Below, piece by piece: positions 34,712-42,339 of a stretch of 64,000 bases of DNA; position 1 is the stretch's first letter; each line of letters begins with the position of its first letter. The notes below the pieces were generated by a model that was given only the letters and a program-made list of their open reading frames with translations, had not been told where the DNA came from and did no database searches. The position numbers and the translations under genes were made by a program. The DNA is from Sphingomonas qomolangmaensis (GTDB lineage: Bacteria; Pseudomonadota; Alphaproteobacteria; Sphingomonadales; Sphingomonadaceae). The DNA lies in NCBI RefSeq assembly GCF_024496245.1, contig NZ_CP101740.1, positions 372,001-436,000 of the forward strand, written 5' to 3'.

Positions 34712-35235
34712 AGAAGCTGCTGCTGTGGGTGCCCCTGCTGGTGTTCGCGGGGTTGGTCGCGCTCGCGATGCATGGGCTGTACCGGCCCAATGACCCGACG
34801 ATCCGCTCGGCACTGGTGGGCAAGCCGTTGCCCGCGCTGACGCTCGAACCGATGCTGCCGAGCAAGCCCGGGCTGGCGCTGGGCGAGAACCCCGGCGGCG
34901 AGCCGCGCTTGGTGAACGTGTTCGCCAGCTGGTGCGTGCCGTGCATTGCCGAGGCGCCGCAGCTGATGCGGCTAAAGCAGGAGGGCGTCGCGATCGACGC
35001 GATCGCGATCCGCGATACCGGGCCGGCGATCGCGCGCTTCCTGGCCGAACATGGCGACCCCTATCGCCGGATCGGTGACGATCCGCGAAGCGCGGTGCAA
35101 TTGGCGCTGGGATCGTCGGGGGTGCCCGAAACCTTCGTGATCGACGCGCAGGGGCGGATCGCGATGCAGCATATCGGCGCGATCACCGAGGGCGACGTGC
35201 CGCGGATATTGGCGGCGTTGGAGGCGGCGCGGTGA
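34708..35235 (+). CDS. ccmG: Thiol:disulfide interchange protein CcmG/DsbE
   Basis: A 175-residue thioredoxin-like periplasmic protein anchored by an N-terminal helix (residues 4-24). The active site is WCVPC in VNVFASWCVPCIAEAPQL and the cis-Pro loop is SGVPETFVID. It reduces apocytochrome c cysteines before haem attachment. It overlaps ccmF by ATGA and ccmH by GTGA. Confidence 0.95.
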   Translation: MKKLLLWVPLLVFAGLVALAMHGLYRPNDPTIRSALVGKPLPALTLEPMLPSKPGLALGENPGGEPRLVNVFASWCVPCIAEAPQLMRLKQEGVAIDAIAIRDTGPAIARFLAEHGDPYRRIGDDPRSAVQLALGSSGVPETFVIDAQGRIAMQHIGAITEGDVPRILAALEAAR

Positions 35236-35639
35236 GGCAGTTCGCGATCCTGGCTTTGCTCGTTGCGGCTCCGCTCGCGGCACAGCAATCCGCCGTCCCG
35301 CAGGCCGAGCTCGCCTGGAAGCAGCTCCCCGACCCCGCCAAGGAGGCCGAGGCGCGCGAGTTGATGGAGGAATTGCGCTGCCTGGTCTGCCAGGGGCAAT
35401 CGATCGCGGACAGCGATGCCGACATGGCGGGCGACATGCGCGCCTTGGTGCGCGAGAGGGTGGGGCAGGGCGAAAGCGCCGCCGACGTCCGTGCCTGGCT
35501 GATCGAGCGCTATGGCGATTATGTGAGCTATGACCCGCCTGTCAGCGGCGCGTCGGTGCCGCTGTGGATCGCGCCGATCGTGTTGCTGATCCTGGGCGCG
35601 GGGATCGCCGCGCGCAGCTTTCGGCGGCGTTCACGATGA
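35232..35639 (+). CDS. ccmH: Cytochrome c-type biogenesis protein CcmH (CycL)
   Basis: A 135-residue protein with a signal peptide, the redox motif LRCLVCQGQSIADSDA and a C-terminal membrane anchor (PLWIAPIVLLILGAGIAA). It acts with CcmG and CcmF in thioreduction and haem ligation. The start is GTG at 35232 within the ccmG stop (GTGA). This is the short, single-domain form; the TPR part is encoded by the next gene. Confidence 0.94.
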   Translation: MRQFAILALLVAAPLAAQQSAVPQAELAWKQLPDPAKEAEARELMEELRCLVCQGQSIADSDADMAGDMRALVRERVGQGESAADVRAWLIERYGDYVSYDPPVSGASVPLWIAPIVLLILGAGIAARSFRRRSR

Positions 35640-35652
35640 TGGGGCCGCGCTG

Positions 35653-36300
35653 ATGGGCTGGCTGGCGTTGGTATTGCTCGGCCTTGGCGCGGGGGCGACC
35701 TTGTGGTGGCTCGGCGCGCCGCGGATGCTGGCGACGCTCATGGCGGCGGCGCTGGTATTGGGCGCGACCGGCTATGCGCTGCAGGGCAAGCCGATGCAGC
35801 CCGCCGCGCCGGTCGCGACCGGCGACCAGGGGCTGCGGGTCGATCCGGGGCTCATCGATTTTCGCGCGGCGATCCTGGGCGAGCGCCATCGCGCGGCGAT
35901 GAGCCTGGCCGACGCGGCGATGGCGCGCGGCGACAAGGGCGAGGCGGTGCGGATCCTGATCGACGTGGTGCGCCGCGCGCCCGAGGATCCCGGCGCCTGG
36001 ACCGCGCTCGGGACGATGCTGGCGGTGCATGACGGGCAGCAATTGTCGCCCGCGGCGCGCTTTGCCTTCTCACAGGCGGTGCGGCTTGATCCCAAGGCGC
36101 CGGGACCGCCCTTTTTCCTGGGCATCTCGCTGTTGAACGCGGGCGAGATCGATCCCGCGCGCACCGCCTGGGCGCAGGCGCTCGCGCTCACCCCCGCCGA
36201 CGCGCCGTATCGCGGCGATATCGTCGAGCGGCTCGCGGTGGTCGACCGCTTTCGCGCGATGATGCAGGGCGCCCCCCGGCAACCGCCCGCGTCGCGCTGA
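35653..36300 (+). CDS. CcmI/CycH-like TPR cytochrome c biogenesis factor
   Basis: A 215-residue protein with two N-terminal membrane helices (about residues 2-20 and 24-44). TPR-like repeats follow (AMARGDKGEAVRILIDVVRRAPEDPGAW, then FAFSQAVRLDPKAPGPPFFLGISLLNAG). Such TPR domains bind apocytochrome c C-termini. It begins 13 bases after ccmH and is the last gene of the ccm run. Shorter than typical CcmI (about 400), so a reduced version is inferred. Confidence 0.82.
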   Translation: MGWLALVLLGLGAGATLWWLGAPRMLATLMAAALVLGATGYALQGKPMQPAAPVATGDQGLRVDPGLIDFRAAILGERHRAAMSLADAAMARGDKGEAVRILIDVVRRAPEDPGAWTALGTMLAVHDGQQLSPAARFAFSQAVRLDPKAPGPPFFLGISLLNAGEIDPARTAWAQALALTPADAPYRGDIVERLAVVDRFRAMMQGAPRQPPASR

Positions 36301-36319
36301 CGCGCGCGGGCGTCGTCGC

Positions 36320-37111
36320 TCACCGAACCACCAGCCGCGTGTACAGATGCCAGGTCGCGTAGCCGAGCCACGGCAACACCACCGCAAGCCCGACCCCGAA
36401 CGGAATCGTCCCCAACGCGAGCAGCGCGGCGACGCGCAGCCCCCAGCCGATCGTCTCGCCCGGATTGCGCCGCGCGGCGGCGACCGAGGCCGCGACCGCG
36501 CTCGCCGCCGACACGGGCTTGTCGACCACCATCGGGAAGGCAACGAACGACAGGGTGATCGCGGCCACCGCGAACGCCAGGCCGACCAGATTGCCGATGA
36601 CGATCATCGCCCAGCCCGAATCGGTGGTGAAGATGCGTCCGAGCTCGCTGGCGCGCATCGGCCCGTCGGTGCCGAAGGTGAGCGTGTAGATCGCATAGGC
36701 CGCGACCAGCCAGCCGATGAAGAGCCCCGCCAGCATCAGCGAGAGCATCGCGATCGGCGTCCGGCTGCGACCTTTGAGCGGATCGAGAAAATGCCACCAG
36801 TTCGAATCGACGCCTTCCTCGCGCCGCCGCGCCAGCTCGTAAAAGCCCGAGGCGACCGCCGGCCCTGCGATCGACAGCCCCGCAACCAGCGGAAAGAACA
36901 ACGGCAGCAGCGAATCATTGAAGGTCACGAACACGGCAATCACACAGATCGCCGGATAGATCATGCCGAGGAACACCAGATCGCCGCGCTTTGCCTTGAA
37001 GTCTCGCCACCCCTCGGCCAGCGCCCAATCGATATCCGCCCGCCCGATTCGGCGGACTTGGGCAATTTCGGTGGCAGGAGACGCGGATTCGGACTGCATC
37101 GTGACGGCCAT
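36320..37111 (-). CDS. DUF2189-type integral membrane protein
   Basis: A 263-residue protein with about six hydrophobic helices. The start region (VRRIGRADIDWALAEGWRDFKAKRGDLVFLG) and the later VDKPVSAASAVAASVAAARRNPGE resemble DUF2189 proteins common in alphaproteobacteria. The ATG at 37111 is preceded by GGAAG. Function unknown. It points away from tspO/bchI and meets the ccm operon tail to tail. Confidence 0.75.
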   Translation of the reverse strand: MAVTMQSESASPATEIAQVRRIGRADIDWALAEGWRDFKAKRGDLVFLGMIYPAICVIAVFVTFNDSLLPLFFPLVAGLSIAGPAVASGFYELARRREEGVDSNWWHFLDPLKGRSRTPIAMLSLMLAGLFIGWLVAAYAIYTLTFGTDGPMRASELGRIFTTDSGWAMIVIGNLVGLAFAVAAITLSFVAFPMVVDKPVSAASAVAASVAAARRNPGETIGWGLRVAALLALGTIPFGVGLAVVLPWLGYATWHLYTRLVVR

Positions 37112-37208
37112 GGCGACTTCCTTTCGATTGCTTCGGCTAGTTCGACTTTCTTCTTGGGGTGATCGGTAGTCTGAACATTCTATGCCCCGGCGCACGGCTT
37201 GGCAAAAA

Positions 37209-37688
37209 TCAGAACGGCAGGTTGCGGACGACGATCGCGCGATTGAGCGCCGAGGCGAAGCTGACCCAGCCGAGATAGGGCAGGATGAACAGCGCGGCGG
37301 TGCGCGAGATCGGCCACAGCCCGATCAGCAGCGCGAGCACCGAGCCCCAGAGAAACACGACCTCGACCAGCGCCCAGTCGGGACGCTTGGCCATGAAGAA
37401 CAACGGGCTCCACGCCAGGAAGAACAACGCGTTCACCCCGAACAGGATCAGGATGTCGCGGCGTGCGGCCGCATCGGGGGCTGCGTTCCACGCCATCACC
37501 GCCGCGGTGGCGGCGCAGGCCAGGATCAGCGTCCATGCCGGGCCGAACGCCCAATTGGGCGGCTGCCAGGCCGGCTTGGCCAATTCGCGATACCAGCTGC
37601 CGATCGGCGTGGTGGCGCCGCCGGCGATGCCCAGCAGCAGTGCCCCGCCGCCGGCGATCCAGATCGGTGCCCAACTGCCCGTCATCAT
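37209..37688 (-). CDS. tspO: TspO/MBR family protein
   Basis: A 159-residue five-helix outer- or inner-membrane protein related to the mitochondrial benzodiazepine receptor. Family strings are WYRELAKPAWQPPNWAFGPAWT and WSPLFFMAKRPDWALVEV. In Rhodobacter, TspO sits in the photosynthesis cluster and negatively influences pigment gene expression, probably through tetrapyrrole export. Here it diverges from bchI across a 49-base gap holding a PpsR-type box, which supports the same role. Start ATG at 37688, with an adjacent in-frame ATG at 37685. Confidence 0.9.
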   Translation of the reverse strand: MMTGSWAPIWIAGGGALLLGIAGGATTPIGSWYRELAKPAWQPPNWAFGPAWTLILACAATAAVMAWNAAPDAAARRDILILFGVNALFFLAWSPLFFMAKRPDWALVEVVFLWGSVLALLIGLWPISRTAALFILPYLGWVSFASALNRAIVVRNLPF

Positions 37689-37711
37689 AATCGAGTGTCC
37701 ATCTTGTGGAG

Positions 37712-37729
37712 TGTCCAACGCATGGTACA
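37712..37729. promoter_or_regulatory. PpsR/CrtJ-type operator (TGT-N12-ACA) between tspO and bchI
   Basis: The sequence TGTCCAACGCATGGTACA fits TGT-N12-ACA, the binding consensus of PpsR/CrtJ, the aerobic repressor of photosynthesis genes. It ends 8 bases before the bchI ATG, so occupancy should block bchI transcription or its start, and could also affect tspO. A further TGTCCA half-site lies at 37696. No ppsR gene is in the window. Confidence 0.65.
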
Positions 37730-37737
37730 CCTTCGCG

Positions 37738-38709
37738 ATGCGTACACCCTTTCCTTTTTCGGCAATCGTCGGCCAGGACGAAATGAAACTGGCGCTGCTG
37801 ATCGCGGCGGTTGACCCTCGCGTGGGCGGGGTGATGGTCTTCGGCGACCGCGGCACGGGCAAGTCGACCGCGGTTCGGGCGCTGGCGGCGCTGCTGCCGC
37901 CGATCCCCGCGGCGCGCGCGGGCTTCCAGACCGCCGACGCGCCGCCGCCCAAGGGCAAGGTGCCGGTGCCCTTTGTCGACCTGCCGCTGGGCGCGACCGA
38001 GGACCGCGTCGTCGGCGCGCTCGATCTCGAAGCGGCGCTAGGGCGCGGTGAGAAGCGCTTCGAGCCCGGGCTGCTGGCGCGTGCCAATGGCGGTTTTCTC
38101 TATATCGACGAGATCAACTTGCTCGAGGATCATATCGTCGACCTGCTGCTCGACGTCGCGGCATCGGGCGAGAATCTGGTGGAGCGCGAAGGCTTGAGCG
38201 TTCGCCACGCTGCGCGCTTCGTGCTGATCGGCAGCGGCAATCCCGAGGAGGGCGAATTGCGGCCGCAATTGCTCGATCGCTTCGGGCTGTCGGTCGAGGT
38301 GCGCACCCCCAAGGGCATCCCCGAACGCGTCGAAATCCTCAAGCGCTGCGACGCGTTCGAGCGCGATCCGGGCGGGTTCGCCGAACATTGGGGGGTGTCG
38401 GAGAAGAAGACGCTCAAGCGGATCGCCAAGGGCCGCGATCTGGTGGGCGCGATCGAAGTGCCCGAGCCGGTGCTGACGCGCGCTGCCTTGCTGTGCGGCA
38501 CCGTCGGCGCTGATGGCTTGCGCGGCGAGCTGACGCTGATGCGCGCCGCGCGTGCGCTGGCGGCGCTCGAGGGGCACAGGACCGTCGAGGCGACGCATCT
38601 CGATCGCGTCGCGCCGATGGCGCTTCGGCACCGGCTGCGGCGCAACCCGCTCGACGACAGCGGATCGAACGCGCGGATCGAGCGCGCATTGGCCGAGCTC
38701 GCGGCATGA
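37738..38709 (+). CDS. bchI: Magnesium chelatase ATPase subunit BchI
   Basis: A 323-residue AAA+ ATPase that, with BchD and BchH, inserts Mg into protoporphyrin IX, the first committed step to bacteriochlorophyll. The N-terminus is FPFSAIVGQDEMKLALLIAA; Walker A is FGDRGTGKSTAVRAL; Walker B is GFLYIDEINLLEDHIVDLLL; the GNPEEGELRPQLLDRFGL region follows. ATG at 37738 is the family start. It is coupled to bchD by ATGA. Expression is probably controlled by the box just upstream. Confidence 0.96.
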   Translation: MRTPFPFSAIVGQDEMKLALLIAAVDPRVGGVMVFGDRGTGKSTAVRALAALLPPIPAARAGFQTADAPPPKGKVPVPFVDLPLGATEDRVVGALDLEAALGRGEKRFEPGLLARANGGFLYIDEINLLEDHIVDLLLDVAASGENLVEREGLSVRHAARFVLIGSGNPEEGELRPQLLDRFGLSVEVRTPKGIPERVEILKRCDAFERDPGGFAEHWGVSEKKTLKRIAKGRDLVGAIEVPEPVLTRAALLCGTVGADGLRGELTLMRAARALAALEGHRTVEATHLDRVAPMALRHRLRRNPLDDSGSNARIERALAELAA

Positions 38710-40397
38710 CCGGGTCGGGCCAGAACGCGCCCGACCTGTTTGCCGATGCGATGCTCGCGGTGCGGCTGTTGCGTATCGATCCGGGGTTGGGTGGGATAGT
38801 GCTGCGCGGCGACGGCGCGGCGCAGGACGCGGTGGTCGCCGCGCTTTGTGAGGGTGCGGTGGTGCGGCGGGTGCCGCGCAATGTCGATCTCGATCGGCTG
38901 GTGGGCGGGCTCGATCTGGGCGCGACGCTGGCGGCGGGGCGGCCGATCGCGCAGCGCGGGCTGCTTGCCGAGGCGAATGGCGGGATGCTGGTGATGCCCG
39001 GTGCCGAGCGCGCCGACGATATGGTGGTGAGCCAGCTTTGCGCGGCGATCGATAGCGGGATGGTTGTGGTCGAGCGCGACGGCGTCGCGCTGCGCGACGC
39101 TGCGCGGTTCGCGGTGGTCGCGCTCGACGACGGGATCGAGGACGAGCGGATCGCCACCGGACTGGCCGAACGGCTGGCGTTTCGGTTCGACCTTTCTGGA
39201 ATCGCGCCGCACGCGTTTCGTATCCCCGACGTCCCCCCGCACGGCGAGGTTGCGGTCGACGACGAGCAACTGCATGCGATCGCCGCCACCGCGGCCGCGC
39301 TGGGGGTCGAATCGGCGCGCGGCGCGCTGCTGACGTTGCGCGCCGCCAAGGCGATCGCGGCGCTGGGTGGGTGGGACGCGGTGTCCGATCTCGACATCGC
39401 CACCGCCGCGCGGCTGGTGCTGGGGCCTCGCGCGACGCGGATGCCGGCTCCCGAAAGCGAAGCGCCGCCCGACAGCGAACCGCCACCGCCGCCCGAAGAC
39501 AATCCGGGCGACCAGGGCGATGGTGAAGTCCGCCGGCTCGACGACATGGTGCTCGAGGCGGCGCTGGCGAGCCTGCCGCGCGACGTGCTGGCCGCGATCG
39601 CGGCGGGGCAGGGGCGCGGGCCGATCAGCCGCGCGCGCGGCAAGGGGGCCAAGCGCAAATCGCCGACGCGCGGGCGGGCGATCGGGGTGCGCGCCGGGCT
39701 GCCGCGCGGCGGGCTGCGGCTGAGCCTGATCGATACGCTGCGCGCGGCGGCACCGTGGCAGCGGCTGCGTGGGCGCGACGATTCGCGGATTCGGGTGCGG
39801 CGCGACGACCTGCGTATCCGCCGGTTCGAGACGCGCGCCGAAGCGACGACGATCTTCGCGGTCGATGCCTCCGGCTCGTCGGCGGTGGCGCGGCTGGCCG
39901 AGGCGAAGGGTGCGGTCGAGCTGCTGCTTGCCGAGGCCTATGTGAAGCGCGCGCAGGTCGCCCTGGTGGCGTTTCGCGGCGAGGGGGCCGAGATATTGCT
40001 GCCGCCGACGCGCAGCCTTGCGCGGGCCAAGCGCGCGCTCGCCGAGCTACCCGGTGGTGGCGGCACACCGATCGCGGCGGGGCTGGCGGCAGCGCACGAC
40101 CTCGCGATCGCAGCGGCGGCCAAGGGGCGGACGCCGTTCGTGGTGGTGCTGAGCGATGGGCGCGCCAATATCGCGCTCGACGGCGGCACCGACCGCGCGG
40201 CGGCGGCAGGCGATGCCGAAGCCGCGGCCAAGGCGATCGGCGAATCGGGGATCGCAGGTGCGTTCGTCGACATCTCGCCGCGTCCCCGCGCCGAGGGCGA
40301 GCGGCTGGCAGCGGCAATGGGTGCGCGCTACCTTGCCTTGCCGCGCGCCGATGCCGGGACGATGCACGCGGCGGTGCGCGCGGTGGCGCCCAAATGA
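38706..40397 (+). CDS. bchD: Magnesium chelatase subunit BchD
   Basis: A 563-residue partner of BchI. The N-terminal AAA+-like half lacks a working Walker A. An acidic, proline-rich linker (about residues 245-280) follows. The C-terminal integrin-I/von Willebrand A domain has the MIDAS sequence DASGSSAVA and GGGGTPIAAGLAAAHDLA. It overlaps bchI (ATGA) and bchO (ATGA), so bchI-bchD-bchO form one coupled unit. Confidence 0.95.
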   Translation: MTGSGQNAPDLFADAMLAVRLLRIDPGLGGIVLRGDGAAQDAVVAALCEGAVVRRVPRNVDLDRLVGGLDLGATLAAGRPIAQRGLLAEANGGMLVMPGAERADDMVVSQLCAAIDSGMVVVERDGVALRDAARFAVVALDDGIEDERIATGLAERLAFRFDLSGIAPHAFRIPDVPPHGEVAVDDEQLHAIAATAAALGVESARGALLTLRAAKAIAALGGWDAVSDLDIATAARLVLGPRATRMPAPESEAPPDSEPPPPPEDNPGDQGDGEVRRLDDMVLEAALASLPRDVLAAIAAGQGRGPISRARGKGAKRKSPTRGRAIGVRAGLPRGGLRLSLIDTLRAAAPWQRLRGRDDSRIRVRRDDLRIRRFETRAEATTIFAVDASGSSAVARLAEAKGAVELLLAEAYVKRAQVALVAFRGEGAEILLPPTRSLARAKRALAELPGGGGTPIAAGLAAAHDLAIAAAAKGRTPFVVVLSDGRANIALDGGTDRAAAAGDAEAAAKAIGESGIAGAFVDISPRPRAEGERLAAAMGARYLALPRADAGTMHAAVRAVAPK

Positions 40398-41275
40398 CGC
40401 TGCGTTTCGAGGTCGAGGGCCGCGACTGGCCCAACCGCGCGGCGAGCCGGTTCGTCGCGGTCGGGCGAATCCGCTGGCATGTCCAGGTGATGGGGCAGGG
40501 CCCGGCGCTGCTGCTGCTCCACGGCACCGGCGCGGCGACGCATAGCTGGCGCGATGTCGCGCCGCTGCTCGCGAACGACTTCACCGTGATCGCGCCCGAT
40601 CTGCCGGGGCATGGCTTCACCAGCGGTCGCCCGATCGGCGGGCTGGCGATGCCCGCGATGGCGGGGGCGGTGGGCGACCTGCTCGACGCGATGGGCGAGC
40701 GGCCCGATATCGTCGTCGGCCATTCGGCGGGGGCGGCGATCGCGGTAAGGATGGCGCTCGATTCGCGGGTGGCACCGCAAGCGATCGTCGGGCTCAACCC
40801 TGCGTTGCTGCCGTTTCCAGGGCTTGCCGCCAAATTATTCCCGACGCTCGCCAAGCTGTTGTTCGTCAATCCGTTCGCGCCGCATATCTTCGCGCAGATC
40901 GCGCGCGGATCGGGTGAGGTCGGGCGCTTCCTGGCGCGCAGCACCGGATCGACGATCGATGCCGCCGGGGTCGAATATTATGCCCGGCTGTTCCGCGATC
41001 CGGGGCATATCGGCGGCGCGATCGCGATGATGGCCGAATGGGATCTCGACAGTTTCGCCGCGCGGTTGCCCGAGCTTGGCGTGCCGCTGCTGCTAATCCA
41101 TGGCGATCGCGATGCGGCGATCCCGGCGAAGGCCGCGACCGATGCCGCGGCGCGGGTGCCGGGCGCTGCGGTCGAGATCGTGTCGGGGGTCGGGCATCTG
41201 GCGCACGAGGAACGACCCGCCGACATCGCCGCGCGGATCCTGGCGTTCGCGCGCCAAGCGGAGGGGGTGCGATGA
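40394..41275 (+). CDS. bchO: Alpha/beta-hydrolase BchO, magnesium chelatase accessory protein
   Basis: A 293-residue alpha/beta-hydrolase with the oxyanion region LLLLHGTGAATHSWRD, the nucleophile elbow VVGHSAGAAIAV with Ser present, the acid in IHGDRDAAIP and His in GVGHLAHEERP. BchO is conserved next to bchD in purple bacteria; its reaction is not established. ATGA couplings join it to bchD upstream and to a 47-residue ORF downstream. Confidence 0.93.
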   Translation: MTLRFEVEGRDWPNRAASRFVAVGRIRWHVQVMGQGPALLLLHGTGAATHSWRDVAPLLANDFTVIAPDLPGHGFTSGRPIGGLAMPAMAGAVGDLLDAMGERPDIVVGHSAGAAIAVRMALDSRVAPQAIVGLNPALLPFPGLAAKLFPTLAKLLFVNPFAPHIFAQIARGSGEVGRFLARSTGSTIDAAGVEYYARLFRDPGHIGGAIAMMAEWDLDSFAARLPELGVPLLLIHGDRDAAIPAKAATDAAARVPGAAVEIVSGVGHLAHEERPADIAARILAFARQAEGVR

Positions 41276-41415
41276 ATTCTGATATCTACGGGCTGATCGA
41301 TGCCGCGATTGTCGCGATCCCGGTGCTTGGCTTCGCGATCTGGCAATGGGTGTCGGTCAGCCGCGAGATCGACCGCGACAAGGCTGCCAAGCGGACGCGC
41401 GACGAGTCAGAATAA
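41272..41415 (+). CDS. Small single-helix membrane protein coupled to bchO
   Basis: A 47-residue ORF starting inside the bchO stop (ATGA). It has one membrane helix (about residues 8-27, LIDAAIVAIPVLGFAIWQWV) followed by a highly charged tail (SREIDRDKAAKRTRDESE). I do not recognise it. The coupling and clear topology argue it is real. It overlaps the crtC stop by 9 bases tail to tail. It could be a small partner of a pigment enzyme at the membrane, but that is a guess. Confidence 0.6.
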   Translation: MNSDIYGLIDAAIVAIPVLGFAIWQWVSVSREIDRDKAAKRTRDESE

Positions 41416-42339
41416 CGCGCGCGGCATGCGGTAGGGGAGCATCGTCTGCACCACTGTCGACGCGAATCGGTCGAGCGACAGGCTCTCGTGCACCGCGAAC
41501 GCGTCCTCGCCAAACAGCCGCGTCTGCAGCCCCGATCGCGCATAGAAGGGCGCGTCGATCCAGGTCCTTCGCACCTTGGCCGCATGGCCGACATCGACTC
41601 GGGTGCGCCGATCGACCAGCCAGCCCGAGCGCGGCAGCCGTTGCACCGGTGGCGCCTCGACATCGCGCCAGCGTCCTTGCCGGTCGCAGAGCAGCGCCAG
41701 ATCGAAGGGCCGACCGTCGCGGCGGATGCCCTCGTACAGCACCGCGACGTCGCGTCCGAGATGCGCGCGCGACCAGTGCCAGTCGCGAAAGCCCGCCTCG
41801 AGCGGCTCATCGCCGAAGTTCGAATCGAAATAGCCATTGCCGGTCCAGCTGATGCCGGGGCGGTCCATCTCGACCTCGATCCGCGCGCGCGGCGCGATCG
41901 GGTGCCAGCGATGGCGCGCGGCGGGGTCGAGCGCGAAGGCGGTGTTGGCGATGAGCTCGGGATAGAGCTTCACTCGCCCGCGCACGGGGTAGGGGATCGG
42001 TGCCGAAATCTCGTTGATCTCGATCGTCAGGCAATCGCCGTCCCAGGCGATGCCGCTGGGGCCGACCGCGAAATGGTCGCGGTCGCGCGTCACATGCTTC
42101 GCGCCGCGCTCGGTCATCGCCCAGGCATTCGCGCGGGGGCCGCAAAGCGCAACGTTGATCGCGCAGTGATTGTCGGGCCGATTGCGACCAAGGAGCTTGT
42201 AATAAGGGGAAAAGACGCTGCCGATGAAGGCGATGATCGTCAGCCCGTGCCCGCCGTCATCGCTGGTCGCGTCGATATACCACCAGGCATAGCCCTGCGG
42301 CGAAACCACGACGTCGAAGCGCGGTCCGCTGCCAGGCAA
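41407..42339 (-). CDS. crtC: Carotenoid 1,2-hydratase
   Basis: About 310 residues. CrtC adds water to the C1-C2 double bond of acyclic carotenoids such as lycopene and neurosporene in the spirilloxanthin/spheroidene routes. Family strings are GYAWWYIDATSDDGGHGLTI, AFIGSVFSPYYKLLGR, DNHCAINVALCG and WHWSRAHLG. The start is uncertain: TTG at 42339 gives GPRFD before GYAWWY as in relatives; GTG at 42309 is the alternative. Either way it begins within the 3' end of crtD, so crtD and crtC are coupled. Confidence 0.9.
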   Translation of the reverse strand: MPGSGPRFDVVVSPQGYAWWYIDATSDDGGHGLTIIAFIGSVFSPYYKLLGRNRPDNHCAINVALCGPRANAWAMTERGAKHVTRDRDHFAVGPSGIAWDGDCLTIEINEISAPIPYPVRGRVKLYPELIANTAFALDPAARHRWHPIAPRARIEVEMDRPGISWTGNGYFDSNFGDEPLEAGFRDWHWSRAHLGRDVAVLYEGIRRDGRPFDLALLCDRQGRWRDVEAPPVQRLPRSGWLVDRRTRVDVGHAAKVRRTWIDAPFYARSGLQTRLFGEDAFAVHESLSLDRFASTVVQTMLPYRMPRALF

